From the NCBI RefSeq assembly GCF_003574425.1, contig NZ_QLIU01000023.1:1-64000 (forward strand): a stretch of 64,000 bases of DNA, given 5' to 3'. A model generated the notes under the pieces. It had not been told where the DNA came from, searched no databases, and saw only the letters and a program-made list of their open reading frames with translations. Shown here piece by piece: positions 8,779 to 17,805 of the stretch. Position 1 is the first letter of the stretch. Every line of letters begins with the position of its first letter. This stretch comes from Cysteiniphilum halobium (GTDB lineage Bacteria > Pseudomonadota > Gammaproteobacteria > Francisellales > Francisellaceae). The position numbers were made by a program, and so were the translations under genes.

Positions 8779-8922
8779 TTATTTTTTAATGATTAGATGT
8801 AATCTGTGTCTGATTGGCAATATTAAATTATCCACTTGAGGATGACTACAAATATATTGATTAAAATCATCTAATGCCTTGTAATGCCTTGGCGCATTTA
8901 TCCACAGGGTCAAGCACTTCAC
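8779..8922 (-). pseudogene. Remnant: C-terminal tail of a SAM-dependent O-methyltransferase
   Basis: A 47-codon frame (GTG at 8922 or TTG at 8916) reads ...KALDDFNQYICSHPQ, then VDNLILPIRHRLHLIIKK, then stop. This matches the family's terminal pattern (FNxxl..dPrve..lLPi.dGl.la.K) of class I O-methyltransferases of the Methyltransf_24/CaffeoylCoA type. The normal invariant DGL appears as HRL. Nothing upstream in the same frame extends it: a stop lies one codon before the GTG. I infer a leftover 3' end of a lost gene. Confidence 0.45.
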
Positions 8923-8953
8923 CTCTTAGGTTGTTCTGTAAATTGGTTTTGTT

Positions 8954-9337
8954 TCATATAATGATCTCCCAGTAACCACCTTTGGCTGAACCAATCCGCT
9001 TGATAACACCTTGCTTTTTAAGACGGCTGATTATTTTCTCCACACCTGAGGTGCTTAACCCTGTTTCTTCTGCGATAGCTACTATGCTTATCTTATTGCT
9101 ATATGAAATCAATGCCAAAACTTTGCTTTCATTTTCACCCCACTTTTCACCCCACTTTTTCACCGGCGTTTTTGCGATTTTGTCGAAATCGCTCTCTGCC
9201 AATGATTTAAAATAATCACGATCATAAGGAAAAGCAACCTCCATATTCAAAAAGGCAACCACTTCCTTTTCCAGCCTATCATTAAGCTCGCGCTTAAATT
9301 CCGTGGTTTTGTTTTCATATGGGTGGAAGGTTGTCAT
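8954..9337 (-). pseudogene. Internally deleted AlbA_2/Schlafen-type DNA-binding protein
   Basis: 127 residues that join two ends of a known larger architecture: residues 1-32 (ENKTTEFKRELNDRLEKE, AFLNME) are the start of an AlbA_2 (Schlafen) domain, which normally continues 'GG-xxxIGI'; residues about 55-127 (KKWGEKWGENESKVLALI..., KGGYWEI) are the C-terminal winged helix of these 'putative transcriptional regulator/RecG-like' proteins, usually 350-500 residues long. The middle is missing but the frame is intact. Its ATG overlaps the ogt stop by 4 nt (ATGA), so it could still be translated by coupling. Confidence 0.6.
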
Positions 9338-9870
9338 ATATTTTCCTTGCCCCTCTCAAGCTCCAACAACTTCGCCTTATTATCTAATCCCCCACCAAAG
9401 CCGGTTAAACTGCCATTGCTGCCGATGACTCGATGGCATGGCACAATAATTGAAATCGGGTTTAAACCATTGGCAAGTCCAACAGCGCGCGCTTTGTTTT
9501 TATTACCCAAGCGCCTTGCTTGCTCGCCATAGCTTATGGTTTTGCCATAAGGAATATTACGAAGCTCTTGCCAGACACTTAGCTGAAAGTCTGTGCCATG
9601 TGGGCATAATGGAATATCAAATACTTGACGTTTGCCTTTGAAATATTCAGTCAATTGAGTTTTTGCTTTAATGATTATTGGATGGTTAAGATTTTGTTTA
9701 AATGATTGAATACCCATCTGAAAAGCTTCTAACTGTGCTTCGTGTTCCCAAAAGACATGATGAAGTCCTTTATTTGATGCAAATAAAATAAGCTCGCCAA
9801 CGGGTGAATTCAGCTTATCATAGACTGTTTGCTTAGGTAGAAGTTTGAAAAATTTCTGAATTCTTTTCAT
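9334..9870 (-). CDS. ogt: Methylated-DNA--protein-cysteine methyltransferase
   Basis: Suicide repair of O6-alkylguanine. Active-site motif IIVPCHRVIGSNGSLTGFGGG (about residues 141-161, split here from longer context) contains the acceptor Cys in PCHR; the helix-turn-helix IPYGKTISYGEQARRLG with arginine finger region AVGLANGLNP precedes it. 178 residues, Ogt-like length with the short N-terminal domain intact. Followed by the deleted AlbA_2 gene with a 4-nt overlap. Confidence 0.94.
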   Translation of the reverse strand: MKRIQKFFKLLPKQTVYDKLNSPVGELILFASNKGLHHVFWEHEAQLEAFQMGIQSFKQNLNHPIIIKAKTQLTEYFKGKRQVFDIPLCPHGTDFQLSVWQELRNIPYGKTISYGEQARRLGNKNKARAVGLANGLNPISIIVPCHRVIGSNGSLTGFGGGLDNKAKLLELERGKENI

Positions 9871-9926
9871 GGTTTTCCCTTTCGTTTTACTATGTAATGA
9901 ATCAAAAATAAGCTGAGTTTTAACAT

Positions 9927-9980
9927 CCCCTCACCCGTGCAGCTTAAGCTGCATGAGCAATCCCATAAGGGGCGAGGTGG
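9927..9980. repeat. REP-like palindromic element, copy 1
   Basis: Starts CCCCTCACC and ends AAGGGGCGAGGTGG, roughly complementary ends, and holds a perfect 16-nt palindrome TGCAGCTTAAGCTGCA at 9938-9953. A shorter related element sharing CCCCTCACC and a G-rich end lies at 17014-17056. It sits between ogt and dinG. Confidence 0.45.
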
Positions 9981-10031
9981 ATACTCATCACAAAGAAGTT
10001 ATTTATACATCATTACTATGTCACAATTTTA

Positions 10032-12095
10032 TCATTTTACAATTTCAAAATCAGGCAAATTCTCTAAAAGTGCTTTACCATAAAACTTGGTTTTTAAGCG
10101 CTTATCCAAAATGATTACCTCTCCAATATCTGCCTCTGTACGCACCAGACGCCCTACCATTTGTGTTAACTTTAATGATGCTTGTGGCAGTGATATATCC
10201 ATAAAGGGTTTACGCTTAATCGACTCTAACCATTCAGAGCGTGTTTTGTCAATTGGATTCGTTGGCACAGAAAATGGCAATTTATGAATAATCAATCGTG
10301 TTAAATAAGCGCCTGGCAAATCAACACCTTCAGAGAAGCTATCGACACCAAAAATAATCGATGGTTTAAATTGATCAACGCGCTTTTTATGAATGGCAAT
10401 CATTGCCTGCTTTGAGCGATCGCCCTGAATAAGCGTTATTTTCTTAAGGGCACTGTTTAAGCGCATATAGACCTTTTCCATCGCATGAATACTGGTGAAA
10501 AGCATCAAAGCGCCTTCATGTAAGTCTTTAAAATAGACTTCATTAAGGAGCCTGGCTGTTTCTTCAATATGTTTGTCTTGTTGCGCTGGCTCATACTGCA
10601 TATCAGCAATAATTAGCTTTGATTTGGAATAATTTAACGGTGAGGATAAAAGCAAGGTTTTGGCCTCTTTTTTAAGGGATGTGGCATTTAAAAAGCGATC
10701 AAATTTGCCCAGTGAGCGCACGGTAGCTGAACACATCACCAAACCATGTTGTACATTTTGCCAAAAGACCTGTTTTAATAATGAAGCAGCTTCAATCGGT
10801 GAGGCATGAATATCATAATCTTGAAAATGAGTTGCCAACATATCCGTTTGCACTTCTTCATGTTTTACTTTCTTTTCATGCGGGAAAATCCATTTGGCAA
10901 TTGGTGGCATCGTCTCTTGATTAATCATCAATGACCAGACATTGTAGAGGTTTTTTGAGCGCTCTAATAAAAAGCCAATTTGTGTGAATTGCTTCTCCAA
11001 ACTACTGGCTGAATGAATCTGACTTTTCTCGGCAAAATCATCAAGCTTCGTTTTGAGCTTATCACACTGATTCATATAAAAAGCAGCATCCTCTTTGATG
11101 GATGTGGCAAGCCGAAGCATCTCATCCGTAATATGGGTCATGCGCCAAACATTTTCTTCTCTTATTGCAGTAGCATACATCGGATCTATTAGCTGCTGCA
11201 TTTGAGTTAGCTGCTGAATGAGATTTTTACGCACTTCTTTCCAATTCTCACGCATGGCACGATCGGCAAGCTCAGAGGGTAAACCATTTAAGAGTTTATC
11301 AACATCATTAATCCATGTTTGCGAGCCAAGTAAGGAAGCAAAACCAGAAAGTGATCTTAATGCCCGATCAGGCAAATGATGACACTCATCAATAATATAA
11401 AGACTGTCTTCAAATTTAGGTAGAATCGCACCATCACCAAGATCAAGGTGTGACAATAACAAGCTATGATTGACAACGATAATATCCACTTTGCGTAAGC
11501 CTTGGCGCGCGTTAAAAAAAGGACATTCGCGATAATATTCACAGCGGCTAAACGAACACGAACTGCTGGTGTTATAAATTTCACTCATCAATGCTTTAGA
11601 AACCGGTTTATCCAACAAATCAAAATCGCCATCCCAATCTTTGCTTAAGCGCTGATCTAGCATTTCTGCTTCTTTTTGCAAGCCACTATCATCACTATCA
11701 AAGTGATGCAATTTACGTGGGCATAAATAGCGCGAGCGCCCTTTTGCCAATTGATAACTAAACTCAATTTTATGGTGTTGCATAAGCTTATGAATAAACG
11801 GCAAATCTTTATCAATCAGCTGCTCTTGCAACGCTACCGTTGCCGTTGATACAACAATTGATAACTTCTCTTGCCCTTGTTTAGCGCGTACTTCATTTGC
11901 TAAAAGCGCACCGAGCAAATAAGCAAAGCTTTTACCGGTTGCCGTTGGCGCTTCAATAACAATTTTTTCATTGTTGATCAATGTTTCTTTAACTGCTTCA
12001 ATCATTGTCAACTGTGCATCACGCACATATAAACCGGCTTCTTCAAACAGTTTTTTGATATTAAGCTCTGTATATCCGACACTTTGTGCAGTCAT
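10032..12095 (-). CDS. dinG: DinG-family ATP-dependent DNA helicase
   Basis: XPD-like superfamily 2 5'-3' helicase, 687 residues. Walker A EAPTATGKS (about 48-56), motif II as DECH (IIDECHHLPD), motif VI QMVGRLVRTEAD, and SFSEGVDLPGAYLTR. Iron-sulfur cysteines are visible: RYLCPRKL, then CSFSRCEYYRECPFF. Last gene of the perM-like/recJ/dinG unit; its ATG overlaps the recJ stop by 4 nt. YoaA-type paralogues are similar; the assignment to DinG rather than YoaA is by length and FeS spacing and is moderate. Confidence 0.85.
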   Translation of the reverse strand: MTAQSVGYTELNIKKLFEEAGLYVRDAQLTMIEAVKETLINNEKIVIEAPTATGKSFAYLLGALLANEVRAKQGQEKLSIVVSTATVALQEQLIDKDLPFIHKLMQHHKIEFSYQLAKGRSRYLCPRKLHHFDSDDSGLQKEAEMLDQRLSKDWDGDFDLLDKPVSKALMSEIYNTSSSCSFSRCEYYRECPFFNARQGLRKVDIIVVNHSLLLSHLDLGDGAILPKFEDSLYIIDECHHLPDRALRSLSGFASLLGSQTWINDVDKLLNGLPSELADRAMRENWKEVRKNLIQQLTQMQQLIDPMYATAIREENVWRMTHITDEMLRLATSIKEDAAFYMNQCDKLKTKLDDFAEKSQIHSASSLEKQFTQIGFLLERSKNLYNVWSLMINQETMPPIAKWIFPHEKKVKHEEVQTDMLATHFQDYDIHASPIEAASLLKQVFWQNVQHGLVMCSATVRSLGKFDRFLNATSLKKEAKTLLLSSPLNYSKSKLIIADMQYEPAQQDKHIEETARLLNEVYFKDLHEGALMLFTSIHAMEKVYMRLNSALKKITLIQGDRSKQAMIAIHKKRVDQFKPSIIFGVDSFSEGVDLPGAYLTRLIIHKLPFSVPTNPIDKTRSEWLESIKRKPFMDISLPQASLKLTQMVGRLVRTEADIGEVIILDKRLKTKFYGKALLENLPDFEIVK

Positions 12096-13909
12096 AATAT
12101 TTGCCTTTGATGCGTCAACTTAGCCAAGTGCACGATCTTTAAGCTCACATAAGTCTGACCATTAAAATATTCTTTCGATAAACGATACGCCACTTGAGCT
12201 TCATCACCCACTTTAATGTCTGTGTCACTTAAATACTCATCAGCAAAAAACCAGATGCTTTTAAGTGTTTTACCGTGAATGGTGAGCATTAATTGTAGGT
12301 GCTGGCTTTCTTTACCCACCCATTTAAAACTATAAATACTTGCTTTATTACAAAAAACAGGTGCTTCAAACTCGCGACCATAAGGTTCAAGTAAAGCAAA
12401 TTTTTCAACATGTTTAAGCGTGAACTCCTCGGCATTTAACTCACCGTCACAATAAATAATTGGCGTGGCAGCAATATTATTTTCAACAATCGCTTTTTGA
12501 CAGTAATCATTAAAAATTTTAGAAAATTCTACAAACTTTTCTTTATAAATGGTTAATCCAGCAGCCCCAGTATGTCCACCATATTTGATAAGCATATCTG
12601 TCGTATTTTGATGAATAAGATCCAAAACGGCTTTAATGTTTAACCCATCAATGCTGCGTGCTGATCCGGTGATAATATCATCTTCCCCTTGCTTAGGTGA
12701 GAATAAAATAGTGGGCAGTCCGAAGCTATCTTTAATGCGACTTGCCGAAATGCCATGCACCCCAGCATGCCCATCATCAAGATATACACAAATACTTGAG
12801 GCACCCTTTGCATATTGCTTTGAGGCTTCACTCATCGCTTTGGTCGTCATTTCTTTTTGAATGGCTTTGCGATGATTATTCTGCTGCTGTAAGAACTCAA
12901 CCCATTGTTTGGTTTTTTGGTGATCTTCGTTTAATAAAAAACTCACTGAGCTTAAGGCATCAGACATGCGCCCATCACTATTGAGTAAAGGTGCAATCAC
13001 AAAGCCCAAAAACTCACTATCAACTTTGTGATGAAAATGATCACTAAAACTACTCCAACAGCTACGTGTTAGCTGGGAAATTTTGTGCATACCATAATAA
13101 GCCACAACGCGATTATTAATACTTTTTGCCATAGATACACAATCAGCCACTGTGCCAACAGCAACGAAATCAAGTAGATCCGTTAACTGATAATTACTAT
13201 TGATCGGTCTTCCTTCAAGCAATAATAGTCGTCTGACTTCTGCCATTAATAGCCAAGCAACCATGCATCCAGCAATAAATGGATCATTATACTGACAACC
13301 CTTTTGTGTTGGGTTCAAAACGGCATAAGCGCTTTGTGGCACCCCTTCTTCAGGAATTGCATGATGATCAGTAACAATCACATCGATATTTTGTGACTTT
13401 AATAATGCAATACGCACTTCATCAGTTGAACCATTATCAGCGGTGATTATCAATGTCGGACGCATGTCATCATCTAAAATACGTTGCGCAAGCTTATCGG
13501 ATAAGCCATAGCCTTCTTCCATTCTATGCCCAATATATGAGTGAATTTTATCAACTGGATGATTAAAAATCTTGCTTAATGCTTCATGCAAAATAGCATG
13601 TGATGTTTGTCCATCACAATCATGATCGGTTTCAAGTCCAATGACTTCGCCACCTTCTAATGCTTGAATAATACGTTTTGCAGCCTTTGTCGCATCTTTT
13701 AATAAATGTGGTGAAGTTAGAAACTTAAGCTTTAAGTTGGCAAACTTTAAAGCATGCTCAGGATTATCAATGCGTCTTGCGATAATGCTAGCAATAAAAC
13801 TATCAATCTTATGTTCAAGTAGTACTTGATGTACTTTACGATGAAATGGACGCAGTTGAATTGTAATCTCTGGACGTTTTAATCTCTCTTTGGCCATCAC
13901 TCCAGCCAT
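12092..13909 (-). CDS. recJ: RecJ-like single-stranded-DNA exonuclease (divergent)
   Basis: DHH/DHHA1 phosphoesterase of 605 residues. Motif I is ETDHDCDGQTSHAIL (canonical RecJ GDFDADGATS), motif II TADNGST, motif III VTDHHAIPE, motif IV SDGRMSDA, and the DHHA1 motif YGGHTGAAG. All metal-binding Asp/His residues are kept, so catalysis is likely, but flanking residues differ from typical RecJ. Start: MAGV overlaps the upstream stop as TAATG; an ATG four codons later is also possible. Neighbouring dinG supports a DNA repair role. A second, canonical RecJ elsewhere in the genome would change the interpretation. Confidence 0.8.
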   Translation of the reverse strand: MAGVMAKERLKRPEITIQLRPFHRKVHQVLLEHKIDSFIASIIARRIDNPEHALKFANLKLKFLTSPHLLKDATKAAKRIIQALEGGEVIGLETDHDCDGQTSHAILHEALSKIFNHPVDKIHSYIGHRMEEGYGLSDKLAQRILDDDMRPTLIITADNGSTDEVRIALLKSQNIDVIVTDHHAIPEEGVPQSAYAVLNPTQKGCQYNDPFIAGCMVAWLLMAEVRRLLLLEGRPINSNYQLTDLLDFVAVGTVADCVSMAKSINNRVVAYYGMHKISQLTRSCWSSFSDHFHHKVDSEFLGFVIAPLLNSDGRMSDALSSVSFLLNEDHQKTKQWVEFLQQQNNHRKAIQKEMTTKAMSEASKQYAKGASSICVYLDDGHAGVHGISASRIKDSFGLPTILFSPKQGEDDIITGSARSIDGLNIKAVLDLIHQNTTDMLIKYGGHTGAAGLTIYKEKFVEFSKIFNDYCQKAIVENNIAATPIIYCDGELNAEEFTLKHVEKFALLEPYGREFEAPVFCNKASIYSFKWVGKESQHLQLMLTIHGKTLKSIWFFADEYLSDTDIKVGDEAQVAYRLSKEYFNGQTYVSLKIVHLAKLTHQRQIL

Positions 13910-15000
13910 TAGGCTTCCTTAGGCTTTTTATTATTGATATTGCGTCGGGTCCACATCTTAACACCAGAGTTTATAAGTGCCGCGAGTGGAATTGCAAAAA
14001 ACAAGCCCCAAAATCCCCATATTCCACCAAAGATAAGAACAGAGGCAATCACGGCTACCGGATGAAGACTCAGTGCTTCGGAATACAATAGTGGTACCAA
14101 TAAGTTACCATCTAAGCCTTGAATGATCAAATAAACCAAAAGCATATAAAAAAGATCAGAGCTAAACCCAAACTGACTAATACCAATCAATACCACAGGA
14201 ATGGTTACAATGACCATCCCAATATAAGGAATAAAAACGGACAAACCAACACAAATTGCCAATAATAGAGAGTAATTCAACCCAAACACAATAAAGCCAA
14301 TATACGTCACCACAGTGACAATCAAGCATTCAATCGTTTTACCTTTGACATAATTACCCAACTGAGGACGCACATCTGCCCACACTTCTTCGAGTGCACC
14401 ACGTTCTTTAGGCAACATATTGACAAACCACTTACCAATACGATTTTTATCTTTCAAAAAGAAAAATGCCAATAATGGCACGATAAATAAATACACCAAC
14501 CAAGTAAATATACTGGATAATGAAGCTAATGAGAATTTAATTAGATATTGGCTAATCCCTGCAATTTTATCCATCTTGATATTCGAAATAGTACTGATTG
14601 CTTCTTTGATCTGCTCAGGTGTAATAATCGTTGGATATTTTTTAGATATCTCAAGTAAACTGGCATGTAGGTTATTCATTTGCTGTGGAATATTTTGTAC
14701 AAATTGGCCTGCTTGGCGCATCAATGCTGGTAACACAAATAGTAATAACATAATCACTAAAGCAATAAAGACTAAAAATACAATGTAAACCGCTATATTA
14801 CGGTTAAGCTTTAATACTTTAGATAAAAAAGACACAACGGCTTCTAACAAATAAGCAATAATTACACCTGCTAAAATTGGTGCTAAAAGATCACCAAAAA
14901 AGTTAATAATGAGTACCGCAATAACTATAACGACAATAAAAACAGCAGGTTCATTGCTATCAAATTTTTTATGATACCACTGCCTTAAATACTTAATCAA
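13909..15000 (-). CDS. AI-2E family transporter (PerM/YdiK-like permease)
   Basis: Inner-membrane protein of 363 residues with about 8 TM segments: two at the N-terminus (residues about 18-60), one at 65-92, a long amphipathic linker, then the conserved core PLLAFFFLKDKNRIGKWF and the C-terminal GLDGNLLVPLLYSEALSLHPVAVIAS region diagnostic of the family. Members export AI-2 or, by other reports, move Na+/H+; the substrate here is unknown. First gene of the operon with recJ and dinG (1-nt overlap). Confidence 0.9.
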   Translation of the reverse strand: MIKYLRQWYHKKFDSNEPAVFIVVIVIAVLIINFFGDLLAPILAGVIIAYLLEAVVSFLSKVLKLNRNIAVYIVFLVFIALVIMLLLFVLPALMRQAGQFVQNIPQQMNNLHASLLEISKKYPTIITPEQIKEAISTISNIKMDKIAGISQYLIKFSLASLSSIFTWLVYLFIVPLLAFFFLKDKNRIGKWFVNMLPKERGALEEVWADVRPQLGNYVKGKTIECLIVTVVTYIGFIVFGLNYSLLLAICVGLSVFIPYIGMVIVTIPVVLIGISQFGFSSDLFYMLLVYLIIQGLDGNLLVPLLYSEALSLHPVAVIASVLIFGGIWGFWGLFFAIPLAALINSGVKMWTRRNINNKKPKEA

Positions 15001-15102
15001 AAGAGTTACCTATTTACAAGATTCAATGACAAGCAATTGTATACAAATTATCATGCTTTTTATAGTGTTTCATGATTGCAAATTCGGTGGAGTTTTTAAA
15101 CA

Positions 15103-15948
15103 CTATAGCGTAACTGATTGATAACACCCTAAGTTTTTGAAGAAGGAAGTTTTCTTTAAGATCGCTAATAATGCAGATTGCACATTTTGCTGTTCTTCAT
15201 GTCCTTCAAAATCAACGAAAAAACTTGAATCCCAAGCACGCGCGCGCGATGGTCTTGATTCAATCTTACACATATTGATATTGTGTTCTGACAAACAGGT
15301 AAGAACTTGGACTAACGCATTGGGCTTATGCAGTGTTGTAAAGATGATCGATGATTTATACAGCTGCCCTTTTTCATATGGCATATTTAACGCATCGCGT
15401 CCCAATAAGAAAAAACGGGTGAAATTAAAAGACTCGTCTTCAAAATGCTCTTTAATAACTTTTAAAGAATAGGTTTGCGCTGCTAACTTACTGGCAATGG
15501 CTGCTTGTGTAAGAATCTTTTTTTCAGCAATATATTTAGCGGCTCCGGCAGTATCAACAAAATTTTTAGGAGATAAATGCATACGCGCAATATTATTTTG
15601 GCACTGTGCCAAGGCTTGTGGATGTGAACGTACCAGTTCAATACTATCGATATCTGCATCAGGATGAACCATCAAACAATGCTCAACCTTTAGAATGACC
15701 TCATGCTGAATGCGTAGATTGTATTTGATAAGCTCATCATAGGCAGGGATAACACTACCAGCAATTGAATTTTCCACCGGAATCATCGCAAAATCCGCTT
15801 TTTTATCAGCAACACACTCTAACGCTTGTGCAAATGATGAACAGGATAAAGTTTCAATTGTTTGCATATTTTGCATTTGATAAAATTTATGAATGGCCTG
15901 TTCTGAATAGGCGCCTTTTTCCCCTTGAAAAGATATTACTATACTCAC
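15103..15948 (-). CDS. pheA: Prephenate dehydratase
   Basis: Converts prephenate to phenylpyruvate in phenylalanine synthesis. Stand-alone PDT of 281 residues: N-terminal FQGEKGAYSEQA, VENSIAGSV with the catalytic-loop region, DTAGAAKYI, and FTRFFLLG, followed by an ACT domain (about 200-275) with the Phe-binding ESRPSRARAWD motif, so feedback inhibition by Phe is expected. No chorismate mutase domain. Starts at GTG (15948) with AAGGGGG 6 nt upstream; an AUGUGA start-stop overlaps the GTG. Confidence 0.95.
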   Translation of the reverse strand: MSIVISFQGEKGAYSEQAIHKFYQMQNMQTIETLSCSSFAQALECVADKKADFAMIPVENSIAGSVIPAYDELIKYNLRIQHEVILKVEHCLMVHPDADIDSIELVRSHPQALAQCQNNIARMHLSPKNFVDTAGAAKYIAEKKILTQAAIASKLAAQTYSLKVIKEHFEDESFNFTRFFLLGRDALNMPYEKGQLYKSSIIFTTLHKPNALVQVLTCLSEHNINMCKIESRPSRARAWDSSFFVDFEGHEEQQNVQSALLAILKKTSFFKNLGCYQSVTL

Positions 15949-15980
15949 ATTAACCCCCTTTACAATAATTACAATAATGC

Positions 15981-16937
15981 TTAAACAAACTTGGCACTCA
16001 GACTATTAGCAATCAACTGTTGAATTTCTGCTGTATTCAGTGTTAAGCCTTCAATCAACTCAATATAATTTTGATTAATGTAGCCACCAAAATACGCAGG
16101 ATCATCAGAGTTAATTGTAACTTTGATTCCATTATCTAATAAAATTCGTGCTGGATGATCAGCAAGATTAGGTACCACTTTTAAGGCTTTATTTGATAAT
16201 GGGCACATGGTTAAAGCAATATTATCTTTAGCAATACGTGTTATTAATGCTTTATCAGCTAAGATCGCATTACCGTGATCAATACGCTCAACACCTAAAA
16301 TATCTAAGGCTTGCCAAACATACTCGTTGGGCCCCTCTTCACCGGCATGCGCGACTAAATGGAGCTTCTCTTTACGTGCTAACGCAAAGAGATTTTTAAA
16401 TTTCTGTGGCGGATTGCCAAGCTCTGAACTATCCAATCCAATTCCAATAAAGTTATCACGATACTCCATTAGTTGATCAAAGGTATTTAAGGCATCTTTT
16501 TCAGATAGATGACGTAAAAAACACATAATTAATTGCGTTTTTATGTTTAGCTCATCTTGCGCTTTTTTGACGGCGCGATTTATACCATCAAATAATATCT
16601 TAAGTGAGACACCACGCAATAAATGTGCCTGGGGATCGATAAAAATCTCAGCATGTGTCACATGATCTTGTTGTGCTTTGAGCAAATAAGCATAGGTTAC
16701 ATCATAAAAGTCATCAGCCGTTTTTAGCACTGACATTCCTAGATAATACAGATCGAGAAATTCTTGCAGGTTATTAAAATGATATGCTTTCTTTACCTCT
16801 GCTAGATTTTTGTACTTCAGTTTGACATCATTTTTTTGCGCTAAGTTCAACATCATCTCAGGCTCAAGACTACCTTCAAGATGCATGTGTAATTCAGCTT
16901 TAGGCTGTTGTAATAAAGATGATAAGTTATATGACAT
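15981..16937 (-). CDS. Adenine deaminase (adenosine-deaminase-fold, type 2)
   Basis: Zn-dependent deaminase of 318 residues. HMHLEGSL (about residues 17-24) supplies the metal His pair, HAGEEGP (about 193-199) the catalytic Glu region, ERIDHGNAI the next metal site, and TINSDDPAYFGGYI (about 270-283) the last. The 'NSDDPAYFGGY' form is characteristic of adenine deaminases (yeast Aah1, Pseudomonas PA0148) whereas true adenosine deaminases have NTDDP followed by other residues. I therefore favour adenine to hypoxanthine, purine salvage. Lies 32 nt upstream of pheA in the same direction. Confidence 0.82.
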   Translation of the reverse strand: MSYNLSSLLQQPKAELHMHLEGSLEPEMMLNLAQKNDVKLKYKNLAEVKKAYHFNNLQEFLDLYYLGMSVLKTADDFYDVTYAYLLKAQQDHVTHAEIFIDPQAHLLRGVSLKILFDGINRAVKKAQDELNIKTQLIMCFLRHLSEKDALNTFDQLMEYRDNFIGIGLDSSELGNPPQKFKNLFALARKEKLHLVAHAGEEGPNEYVWQALDILGVERIDHGNAILADKALITRIAKDNIALTMCPLSNKALKVVPNLADHPARILLDNGIKVTINSDDPAYFGGYINQNYIELIEGLTLNTAEIQQLIANSLSAKFV

Positions 16938-17013
16938 ATTTTCTTCTTTTCTCTATTTTTACTTTTTTATTCTTTTTCATTTTTACTTAGCAATAAGTAA
17001 AGAGTAAGTTTAA

Positions 17014-17056
17014 TTACCCCTCACCTGCACGAACTCTCCGACAAAGGGATAGGTAA
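17014..17056. repeat. REP-like palindromic element, copy 2 (degenerate)
   Basis: Ends TTACC (17014) and GGTAA (17056) are inverted; the inside shares CCCCTCACC with the element at 9927 and has CTCTCC...AAAGGG. Lies between the adenine deaminase and GST-like genes. Confidence 0.35.
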
Positions 17057-17094
17057 TAAAAAATGAGGCGCATCATTACTAAAATTACTTGTTT

Positions 17095-17805
17095 TTAAGC
17101 AAAAAACTGCTTAAGCATGCGTGTGCTATGTGCTTGTAAGTTGGGATAGTTAGTTAGTTGTTGTTTTAACTGACTCTGCCAAGGTGTGTGATCAATATTG
17201 GCAATTACAGAATATACAATATGATCCAACAAACTTGGGGAGGCATTAAAAAAATAGGTCTTTGTACCCAAAAATTCAGATAACGCCAATAAATCCTCAT
17301 CCGCTTTTTGATAAATTTGTGCTTTTGTTAAACGCCCTAATCCTTGTTCATGCACTTGTTTTGTCGCATTCTTGGTCATTACTTTAAAAATTAATCCAAC
17401 AAGAAATCTAGGTAACTTTATACCTTCTTGAACGATTTTACGCCATGCGTTATCAGCGCCTACATCGACCCAGCGACTATATACTAAAACCCAATATAAA
17501 TGCTCTTCACACAATCTCTGATAAGCCAAAGTCTGCGACTTTTCAACAGCGGTCAAACTCTGCTGCATAGGTGCCATACTTTCGTTTTCAAGTAAATCAA
17601 TAATTAAACTACTATCACTATAGAATTTACCTTGCTTTTTAATATACGGCATTTTACCTGTTGGTGAGCGTTTCAAATCAGCACCATAAAAATTTTTATA
17701 ATCAGCTTTTTGCGCAATGAGGTAGCTTTCAAGTTTCATACAAAAAGGACTGGCATTTGGTAAATCGCCTAATTTAGGGAATTGGTGCAGTTCAATCATA
17801 TACAT
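17095..17805 (-). CDS. Glutathione S-transferase-fold protein (FAXC/metaxin-like)
   Basis: 236 residues. The N-terminal thioredoxin-like half (NASPFCMKLESYLIAQKADYKN..., TGKMPYI, DSSLIIDLLE) matches the GST_N fold of the failed-axon-connections/metaxin-like branch; the helical C-terminal half includes SPSLLDHIVYSVIANI, equivalent to the conserved 'adhxlfg' GST motif. The Cys in SPFC could be catalytic. No substrate can be inferred. Overlaps the DUF3301 stop/start by 1 nt, so it is likely cotranscribed with lptA and its neighbours. Confidence 0.8.
   Translation of the reverse strand: MYMIELHQFPKLGDLPNASPFCMKLESYLIAQKADYKNFYGADLKRSPTGKMPYIKKQGKFYSDSSLIIDLLENESMAPMQQSLTAVEKSQTLAYQRLCEEHLYWVLVYSRWVDVGADNAWRKIVQEGIKLPRFLVGLIFKVMTKNATKQVHEQGLGRLTKAQIYQKADEDLLALSEFLGTKTYFFNASPSLLDHIVYSVIANIDHTPWQSQLKQQLTNYPNLQAHSTRMLKQFFA

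Noticed and set aside
8919-8957. 12-codon frame MKQNQFTEQPKR with a good SD, overlapping the AlbA_2 stop
   Set aside because: Too short to be supported as a gene; more likely the leftover start of the lost gene whose tail is at 8779-8922.
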